In this document: positions 6,791 to 12,469 of the stretch, in pieces | Numbering within the stretch: the stretch's first letter is position 1 | Layout: each line of letters starts with the position of its first letter | Source of the DNA: Prolixibacteraceae bacterium | Lineage (GTDB): Bacteria > Bacteroidota > Bacteroidia > Bacteroidales > Prolixibacteraceae | Direction of reading: 5' to 3' | DNA length: 12,469 nt | NCBI GenBank assembly: GCA_017998095.1 | Contig: JAGODU010000115.1 | Span: 1-12,469 of the forward strand | Notes under the pieces: model-generated | Database searches by the model: none | What the model saw: the letters and a program-made list of their open reading frames with translations, nothing else | Told to the model about the DNA's origin: nothing | Translations under genes and position numbers: made by a program

Positions 6791-8017
6791 ATGCAATTGA
6801 AACATTCTGCAGTAGCAGGTACTCTTGAATCCTGCGACGTGCAGGTCACCATTCATCCCAATATCGGTATGGGATTGGATATTCATATAGAAAGTGTTGT
6901 AAAGGAGCAGTTTGGTGATGCAATTATGGAAACAGTACATGAAGTACTGAAAGAATTTGAAATCAATGAAGCATCAGTATCTCTCACCGATAAGGGAGCC
7001 CTTGATTGGGTAATTCGTTCCCGGATGCAGACAGCAATTTGTAGAGCAACTGACTGTAGTTTTGATTGGAAGAGTGAAAATATTGTTAAGAAACAAACAA
7101 ATTCTAATCAAAGTAAAAAATGTCTAAAACGAACCTCGTTGTATGTCAGTGGTTCAAGCCCTGTAAATATGATTCAAGGGGTTTTTTACAATCAGGATTG
7201 CATTGTCTATGATATGGAGGACTCAGTTCCACTATTAGATAAAGATGCTGCTCGGCTACTTATATATAATGCTATTCGGTGTAGTAATCACCAACAAGAT
7301 AAATATGTATTAATTCGTATAAATGGTATATATTCTGAATTTTTTAATGAGGATATTGAGGCTGCTGTGCGTGCTTGTCCGGATGGTCTGCGTATACCTA
7401 AGGTTGAATCTGCACAGGAAGTACAAATGATTTCAGGTAAAGTTGCAGAAATAGAGCGCCAGATAGGTTTGAAAGTCGGGACTATTGATTTATGGTGTAA
7501 TATTGAATCCTATCTTGGAGTCCTAAATGCATCCGATATTGCAAATGCTGATACCCGTGTAGTAGCACTTGCCCTCGGTGCTGAAGATTTTACAGTGAGT
7601 ATGAAGGCACGCCGCACAAAACAAGGTTTAGAAATTTTTTATGCTCGTAATGCTGTACTGCTAGCCTGTCGCTCGGCTGGTATAGCTGCTGTTGATGCAG
7701 TATTTTCAGACATTAATGATGTTGATGGTTTGCTCGAGGATGCTACATTAATTAGAAACCTTGGTTTCGATGGAAAAACCGTAGTTCACCCACGTCAAAT
7801 CGATATAGTAAATTCTGTTTTTATACCAAGTGAGAAGGAGATAAACTATGCCAAGAGAGTGCTAGCTGCTGTGGAAGAAGGAAAAAGACAAAATAAAGGT
7901 GCAGTAACTCTTGATGGCAGTATGATTGATAAACCGATTGAAATACGTGCACTTACCACTCTCGAGCAGGCTCGTGCAGCCGGAATCAAGATTGGAGGTG
8001 AAAATTATGCTGATTAA
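6791..8017 (+). CDS. citD-citE: Citrate lyase acyl carrier (gamma) and beta subunits, fused
   Basis: One 408-residue chain carries two normally separate citrate lyase subunits. Residues 1 to about 90 are CitD, the acyl carrier: AGTLES places the prosthetic-group serine at Ser14, the same number as in characterised CitD, and QFGD and DKGALD follow. Residues about 113-405 are CitE, the citryl-ACP lyase of the HpcH/HpaI-like fold, with DMEDSVP (141-147), Arg176 in LIRIN, and the expected Mg-binding Glu239 (NIES) and Asp266 (GAED). A polar linker rich in K, N, Q and S (about 93-112) joins them. There is no stop or suitable internal start at the junction; the first later Met is residue 127, already inside CitE. 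The start is the ATG at 6791, eight bases after AAGGAG; the upstream GTG at 6782 falls in the ribosome binding site. It overlaps citF by 11 bases. Seventeen of 21 arginine codons are CGN. Confidence 0.92.
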   Translation: MQLKHSAVAGTLESCDVQVTIHPNIGMGLDIHIESVVKEQFGDAIMETVHEVLKEFEINEASVSLTDKGALDWVIRSRMQTAICRATDCSFDWKSENIVKKQTNSNQSKKCLKRTSLYVSGSSPVNMIQGVFYNQDCIVYDMEDSVPLLDKDAARLLIYNAIRCSNHQQDKYVLIRINGIYSEFFNEDIEAAVRACPDGLRIPKVESAQEVQMISGKVAEIERQIGLKVGTIDLWCNIESYLGVLNASDIANADTRVVALALGAEDFTVSMKARRTKQGLEIFYARNAVLLACRSAGIAAVDAVFSDINDVDGLLEDATLIRNLGFDGKTVVHPRQIDIVNSVFIPSEKEINYAKRVLAAVEEGKRQNKGAVTLDGSMIDKPIEIRALTTLEQARAAGIKIGGENYAD

Positions 8018-9566
8018 TGCTGTCGGACGTGTATTGCCCGAAAAGGTGGGCAACTATGATGTTAAGCCGTATCAGGGAGTGAGTTCTGAAGACTTAGGAA
8101 TGCCAAAGGTAGTTTCAAATCGGAGACCTACTTTGCGACCACCATCCGGTAGCAAGGTTATTGGATCATTGGAGGAAGTGATTATTGCTGCAGGATTAAA
8201 AGATGGTATGACTATATCATTTCATCACAGTTTTCGCGAAGGTGATTTAGTTATAGGACAGGTACTAACTGCTTGTCGCAATCTTGGAATAAAAAATCTT
8301 CTGTTTGCACCCAGTGCTGTAGTCAATATCAAAGATCCGTCGATTGTTGATTTTGTGAGAGATGGTACTATCAATAGAATTGAAGCAAGTGGTATTCGCG
8401 GTGATCTTGGTGATGCTGTTATTAACGGATTGATGGAAAATCCTGTGATACTGCGTCCCCATGGTTCTCGACCCCTAGCTATTGAAACGGGTAAATTGTC
8501 AATAGATGTTGCATTTATTGGTGCTTCAGCAGCCGATGAATACGGCAACGCTACAGGCCAGATTGGTCCTAACGCTTGTGGCGCTTTGGGTTATTCCTTT
8601 ATTGATGCTACTTCAGCAGGGAAGGTCGTTGTAATAACCGATAATTTGGTAGAATATCCTTGTATTCCTGTGAGTATTTCACAGCAATATGTTGATTATG
8701 TTGTAAAGGTAGAAAAAATCGGAATACCGGAAAAAATCGGAGCAGGAGCAACGCGAATGACAAATAATCCGAGAGACTTGATGATTGCAAAGCGTGTAGC
8801 TGATGTTATTGCGTCATCTCGTATGTTTGTGGATGGATTTTCATTCCAAACTGGTGCCGGAACTATTAGTATTGCTTGCACAAATTATCTTGCACAACAT
8901 ATGGAAAAGAAAAATATAAAGGCCAGCTTTGCATTAGGTGGTATGACTGCAAATATTGTTGATATGTTTAATAAAGGTTTGGTACGAGTACTTTTGTGTT
9001 CTCAGTCCTTTGATTCAATCGCTGCTCGAGCCATTGCCGAACATCAAAACATTATTGAAATTGATAATGCTGTCTATTCTAATAAATTTAGCAAGGGCTG
9101 TATGCTGGATAAGCTTAATTTTGGTGTGTTAGCAGGCTTAGAAATTGATGTTGATTTTAATCTTAATATCCTGACCGGTTCAAACGGTAGTATGATGGGT
9201 GGTCTTGGAGGGGGTCCCGATGTTGCTGAGGGTGCTGATATTTCAATTGTGACTCTACCTATTATTCGGGGCAGAACGCCCTCAGTAGTCAAAAAAGTAT
9301 TCACTGTTTGCACTCCGGGTGAAACTGTGGCGATGGTCGTTACTGAAGCAGGTATTGCACTTAATCCAAGGCATAAGCACTATAAAATGCTGCGAGAGGA
9401 TCTTGAAAAGTCAGGTTTTAAAATAGTGTCAATAGAATGGTTGTGTCAGCTTGCCGAATCAATGACCGGTATCCCCAAGCCTATAGAATGTACTGATAAG
9501 ATTGTCTGCATTGTAGAATACAGAGATGGTACAGTAATTGATGTCATTCGTCAAGTAAAGAGATAA
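8007..9566 (+). CDS. citF: Citrate lyase alpha subunit (citrate:acetyl-ACP transferase)
   Basis: Exchanges the acetyl group on the acyl carrier for citrate, forming citryl-ACP and acetate, within the cytoplasmic lyase complex. The protein has 519 residues (E. coli CitF has about 510). Conserved blocks include HHSFREGD (73-80), RPHGSRPLAIETG (150-162), FIGASAADEYGNATG (170-184), GGLGGGPDVAEGADI (398-412) and PIIRGRTPSVV (419-429). Together they identify CitF, a two-lobed CoA-transferase-like protein. The start is the ATG at 8007 with GGAGG at 7994-7998. This start overlaps the end of citD-citE by 11 bases in another frame, which indicates translational coupling and balanced production of the subunits. 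An earlier in-frame ATG at 7926 would add 27 residues unlike any CitF and has no good ribosome binding site. The homologous alpha subunit of citramalate lyase cannot be excluded. Confidence 0.94.
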   Translation: MLINAVGRVLPEKVGNYDVKPYQGVSSEDLGMPKVVSNRRPTLRPPSGSKVIGSLEEVIIAAGLKDGMTISFHHSFREGDLVIGQVLTACRNLGIKNLLFAPSAVVNIKDPSIVDFVRDGTINRIEASGIRGDLGDAVINGLMENPVILRPHGSRPLAIETGKLSIDVAFIGASAADEYGNATGQIGPNACGALGYSFIDATSAGKVVVITDNLVEYPCIPVSISQQYVDYVVKVEKIGIPEKIGAGATRMTNNPRDLMIAKRVADVIASSRMFVDGFSFQTGAGTISIACTNYLAQHMEKKNIKASFALGGMTANIVDMFNKGLVRVLLCSQSFDSIAARAIAEHQNIIEIDNAVYSNKFSKGCMLDKLNFGVLAGLEIDVDFNLNILTGSNGSMMGGLGGGPDVAEGADISIVTLPIIRGRTPSVVKKVFTVCTPGETVAMVVTEAGIALNPRHKHYKMLREDLEKSGFKIVSIEWLCQLAESMTGIPKPIECTDKIVCIVEYRDGTVIDVIRQVKR

Positions 9567-9597
9567 GTAATTGTATCATAATTAATGAGGTGAAATA

Positions 9598-10971
9598 ATG
9601 GATGAGTGCTTGGAAACTGTTCTTCCACAGGAGATTCTGGACTCCAAGGAGCGCAGGGTAATGCGGCAAAAAAAAATGCTGGCTCTTGGCAATTGTGTTA
9701 TTAGTTTTACACTTAATATAGCGGGTGCTATTAAGATAAGCCCCCTTATTCTAAAATGTTTTAATGAGGGGCTTAAGCAGATTGAGTGTGAACTTAAATA
9801 TCGGCGTATTACAGTACAACATCAAGAACAATGGATTGATAAGACGGGGTGCGAAGCAATGTTTTCTGTCAAATATGACGCTTTAAAGATTAAAAAATTC
9901 ATGGTAATTATTGAAGAGAGCTCTAAGCTGGGGCGTCTGTTTGACATTGATGTCTTATCTGAGGAGGGTTACCCAATAACTCGAAGTGAATTAGGATTAA
10001 ACAGCAGACAATGTTTAGTGTGTGGCTTTCCAGCACATCAATGTGTTCGTGGTAGACGTCATGACATTGAAATAATTATGAAAGAATCCAAGCGCATTAT
10101 GAGAGACTACTTTCTTGAGAAACAGGCTGATTATGTGGCCTCTACTGCGTGCCGCAGTTTGCTGTATGAAGTGTGTGTCACACCAAAGCCAGGCTTGGTA
10201 GATAGGAATAACAGCGGCGCCCACAAGGACATGGACATTTTTACTTTTATGGATAGTGTTTCAGTTCTGACACCTTATTTTAAAAAGTTGTTTTTGATGG
10301 GCAACGAACTGAAAGATACAGAACCTGCTCAGCTACTATTTAGATTACGTCATATAGGTATTCTTGCCGAAGATGACATGTTGGCTATTACTAATCAAGT
10401 TAATACACACAAAGGACTAATATTCTCTCTTGGAATACTATGCGCAGCTCTAGGGTGGAGTGAAGCAAACCAGCGTGATACAGATGCTGCGTCTCTGCTG
10501 TCTTTATGTGGAGAGATAGCTAGTGCCAGTATTGAAGAAGATTTAATAAGTAAGACTTCTAAGACTGCAATGACCGGAGGGGAGAGACTGTTTCTGAAAA
10601 CCGGCAATGCCGGTGCCAGGGGTGAAGCTGCTGCAGGATTTCCCGTTGTATTGAACTATGCTCTTCCTACTTTAAGACGACTTATTGCAGAAGGTAAGAG
10701 TATGAATGATGCCGGAGTATACACTTTATTGGTTCTTATTAGTAAAGTAACAGATACCAACATAATAACGAGATGCGGATTATCAGTGCATCAAAGGGTG
10801 CAGCAGTCGGTAAAAGAGTTGATAAGTGATTTCCCTAATCTCGACATTGTAAAAGAATATGATTTGCGTTTCATTGAACAAAATATAAGCCCGGGTGGAT
10901 GTGCTGATTTGCTTGTAATTACTTTTATGCTCTATTTTTTGGAAACAAATAACCATTGTATTGGTAGATAA
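9598..10971 (+). CDS. citXG: Fused CitX/CitG: prosthetic-group transferase and triphosphoribosyl-dephospho-CoA synthase
   Basis: A bifunctional maturation enzyme of 457 residues. Residues about 10-170 are CitX (apo-citrate lyase phosphoribosyl-dephospho-CoA transferase), with GRLFDIDV (112-119) and the family signature RxCLxCxxxAxxCxRxxxH at 137-155. Residues about 178-450 are CitG, which makes the 2'-(5''-triphosphoribosyl)-3'-dephospho-CoA precursor from dephospho-CoA and ATP. CitG motifs are TPKPGLVDRNNSGAHKD (195-211), THKG (270-273), GARGEAAAGFP (339-349) and SPGGCADLL (431-439). Both domains look complete, so one protein should make the precursor and attach it to Ser14 of the CitD domain. 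Such a fusion is known in Haemophilus. GAGG at 9587-9590 supports the start, and the gap from citF is 31 bases. Confidence 0.93.
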   Translation: MDECLETVLPQEILDSKERRVMRQKKMLALGNCVISFTLNIAGAIKISPLILKCFNEGLKQIECELKYRRITVQHQEQWIDKTGCEAMFSVKYDALKIKKFMVIIEESSKLGRLFDIDVLSEEGYPITRSELGLNSRQCLVCGFPAHQCVRGRRHDIEIIMKESKRIMRDYFLEKQADYVASTACRSLLYEVCVTPKPGLVDRNNSGAHKDMDIFTFMDSVSVLTPYFKKLFLMGNELKDTEPAQLLFRLRHIGILAEDDMLAITNQVNTHKGLIFSLGILCAALGWSEANQRDTDAASLLSLCGEIASASIEEDLISKTSKTAMTGGERLFLKTGNAGARGEAAAGFPVVLNYALPTLRRLIAEGKSMNDAGVYTLLVLISKVTDTNIITRCGLSVHQRVQQSVKELISDFPNLDIVKEYDLRFIEQNISPGGCADLLVITFMLYFLETNNHCIGR

Positions 10972-11003
10972 TTTTGATAATAATTTTTTAAGGAGGGAGT
11001 AAA

Positions 11004-11972
11004 ATGCCAGTAATTTTAATTACAAATCACTATAACGAAGTACCTCTAAGTATTTTACAGGAAGCAATTCCTAAAGGCTTTAAGTTAATTTCATTAAATA
11101 AAGCGACTAGAGAGGAACTATTGGAGAAGGCAGGAGAAGCCGATTATTTTCTAGTAAGCGGTCGACTTTCCATTGATAAGGAAGTAATCGAGAATGCCAC
11201 TAGACTTAAAATGATTCAGCGAACAGGTGTTGGCGCAGATATGTTTGATTTGGATGTATTAAAGGAAAAGGGGATTCCTGTTTATGTAAACATGGGAGTA
11301 AATTCTCAGAGCGTGGCAGAGCATGCAATGATGCTTATACTTTCCGTTCTTCGCAGATTACCTATTGTGAATGCAAATGTGAAAAATGGAATATGGTTAA
11401 AGCAGGATACAGGGGTACAAAGCAATGAACTTTGCGGAAAAACAGTTGGTATTATAGGTATAGGTAATATAGGTCGCACTGTTGTAAAAATGCTTCATGG
11501 CTTTGACGTTAACATAATGTATTATGACATATACAGGCTAAATGAAGAAAGAGAAAAAGCTCTTGATATTGTTTATGCACCGTTGACAGAATTATTGCAG
11601 AAAGCAGATATTATTAGTCTTCATTGTCCGTTAACGCCAGAAACCAAGCATATAATAAATGCGGATTCCATTTCATTAATGAAAAAGGGTGCTATAATAA
11701 TAAATACAGCAAGGGGTGGATTGATAGATGAGACTGCTCTGATAAGCGCTTTAGAGTCAGGACATATAAAAGCAGCCGGGCTTGATGTTTTTGAGAAGGA
11801 ACCCCCGGAGAAAACAAATCCATTGTTAAGTTTTAACAATGTAACAGTTTCTCCACATGTTGGAGGATTAACTTATGAAGCATTTAAAAGTATGATGGTT
11901 GAAGCTATGAATAACATAAAATTGTTTGAAGAAGGTAAGAGTGAATTATTAGAAAACAAACGGATTGTATAA
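11004..11972 (+). CDS. D-isomer-specific 2-hydroxyacid dehydrogenase, substrate unknown
   Basis: An NAD-dependent oxidoreductase that should interconvert a 2-hydroxy acid and a 2-oxo acid. The 322-residue protein has the usual size and layout. A substrate-binding lobe (about 1-100 and the C-terminal end) flanks a Rossmann lobe with GIGNIG (152-157). Asp175 at the end of the second strand favours NAD over NADP. The catalytic triad is complete: Arg237 (NTARGG), Glu266 (DVFEKEP) and His285 (SPHVGG). It resembles the phosphoglycerate dehydrogenase/hydroxypyruvate reductase/D-lactate dehydrogenase superfamily, and the substrate cannot be told from sequence. The start follows AAGGAGG (10990-10996). 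It lies 32 bases after citXG with no terminator between, so it is probably cotranscribed. A dehydrogenase of this type is not part of the usual citrate lyase cluster. Arginine codons are an even mix of AGR and CGN. Confidence 0.9.
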   Translation: MPVILITNHYNEVPLSILQEAIPKGFKLISLNKATREELLEKAGEADYFLVSGRLSIDKEVIENATRLKMIQRTGVGADMFDLDVLKEKGIPVYVNMGVNSQSVAEHAMMLILSVLRRLPIVNANVKNGIWLKQDTGVQSNELCGKTVGIIGIGNIGRTVVKMLHGFDVNIMYYDIYRLNEEREKALDIVYAPLTELLQKADIISLHCPLTPETKHIINADSISLMKKGAIIINTARGGLIDETALISALESGHIKAAGLDVFEKEPPEKTNPLLSFNNVTVSPHVGGLTYEAFKSMMVEAMNNIKLFEEGKSELLENKRIV

Positions 11973-12009
11973 AAGCTGATTTCAAAAAATTAATAAAGGA
12001 GTGAAGGAA

Positions 12010-12469
12010 ATGAAAGAAACAAGAGAATTTTTACAGAGTATAGGTCAACCGGCAGGAGATTTATATGATTTACCAACATCGCAGAAGCGATTTAAAGACG
12101 GTGCTCAGTACAGGTTTGAGGTACCCGGGATTCAAGGCCCCGGAACTATGAAAACCCTGCTTGAAGAGCTTGATAGATATGGGATATATATTCATCGTGT
12201 AACACAAACAAAAGGAATCATGACTCTTACGGACGAAGAAATCGAGAAAATGGTTTCATATGCACAGCAGTGGAAAGTAAATCTTATATTGGCAATTGGT
12301 CCGAGAGCAACTACAGATACCAGTGCTTCAGTACATACAGAGGAAGGACAGAGAATGGGTTACAGGCTGAGAGGACAGGAGCAGATAGTCAGGGCTATTG
12401 AGGATGTTAAGCGCGCAAGCTCTTTAGGTTGCCGTACATTTTTGGTTTATGATGAAGGCTGCTTATGGG
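12010..12469 (+). CDS. Conserved-looking protein of unknown function, N-terminal part
   Basis: An open frame runs from an ATG at 12010 to the window edge (about 153 residues, no stop), preceded by AAAGGAG (11995-12001) with an eight-base spacer. It follows the dehydrogenase by 37 bases in the same direction, so it is probably in the same operon. I do not recognise the family with confidence. Alternating hydrophobic strands and amphipathic helices can be seen: GIYIHRVTQT, then a helix with DEEIEKMVSYAQQW, then VNLILAIGPRAT, a helix with QEQIVRAIEDVKRASSLG, then TFLVYDEG. This order resembles the start of a beta/alpha barrel, with polar residues at the strand ends where a barrel's active site would be. 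A distant link to the U32 peptidase-like or other barrel families is possible but unproven. No signal peptide or membrane segment is visible. Confidence 0.75.
   Translation, partial: MKETREFLQSIGQPAGDLYDLPTSQKRFKDGAQYRFEVPGIQGPGTMKTLLEELDRYGIYIHRVTQTKGIMTLTDEEIEKMVSYAQQWKVNLILAIGPRATTDTSASVHTEEGQRMGYRLRGQEQIVRAIEDVKRASSLGCRTFLVYDEGCLW

Noticed and set aside
7926..8006. N-terminal extension of citF from an upstream in-frame ATG.
   Set aside because: It lies wholly inside the citD-citE coding sequence, has no good ribosome binding site, and the extension does not resemble CitF.
3544..12469. Mobile element, CRISPR or tRNA gene explaining the possible transfer of the cit locus.
   Set aside because: No transposase, integrase, terminal inverted repeats, regular repeat array or tRNA-like sequence was seen in the window.

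Overview
The window looks like chromosome from a low-GC anaerobic Firmicute, most likely a clostridial relative. The DNA is AT-rich with strong GGAGG-type ribosome binding sites. It encodes a coenzyme B12-dependent class II ribonucleotide reductase and an oxygen-independent citrate-lyase-type pathway. The species cannot be named from the sequence alone.

Left block (1-3480): a divergent family-1 uracil-DNA glycosylase (31-744) ends at an intrinsic terminator (862-897). A short control region follows with a near-consensus extended -10 promoter and two putative NrdR boxes 42 bp apart, which drives nrdJ (1058-3412). nrdJ is closed by a strong hairpin terminator (3435-3484).

Right block (3544-12469): a sigma-54-dependent activator with a PrpR-type sensor domain is read leftward (3544-5415). 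It diverges from a rightward operon of citC, a citD-citE fusion, citF, a citX-citG fusion, a D-isomer-type 2-hydroxyacid dehydrogenase, and a gene of unknown function cut by the window edge. The intergenic region (5416-5676) holds three elements: a housekeeping-type promoter for the regulator, a cluster of palindromes that could be the activator binding site, and a perfect-consensus -24/-12 promoter ahead of citC. All genes from citC to the window edge are co-oriented with short gaps or an overlap and no visible internal terminator.

How the genes work together: CitXG should make and attach the phosphoribosyl-dephospho-CoA prosthetic group to the CitD domain. CitC should acetylate its thiol. 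CitF should then swap acetyl for citrate (or a close analogue), and the CitE domain should cleave the citryl thioester to oxaloacetate (or pyruvate, if the substrate is citramalate), regenerating acetyl-ACP. The set is a complete lyase plus maturation kit in four genes instead of six. No transporter, oxaloacetate decarboxylase or CitA/CitB two-component pair is visible. The main points of interest are the PrpR-like/sigma-54 control, the CitD-CitE fusion, and the two downstream genes, whose presence suggests the lyase belongs to a pathway other than standard citrate fermentation. Arginine codon use also changes sharply between nrdJ and the cit genes.
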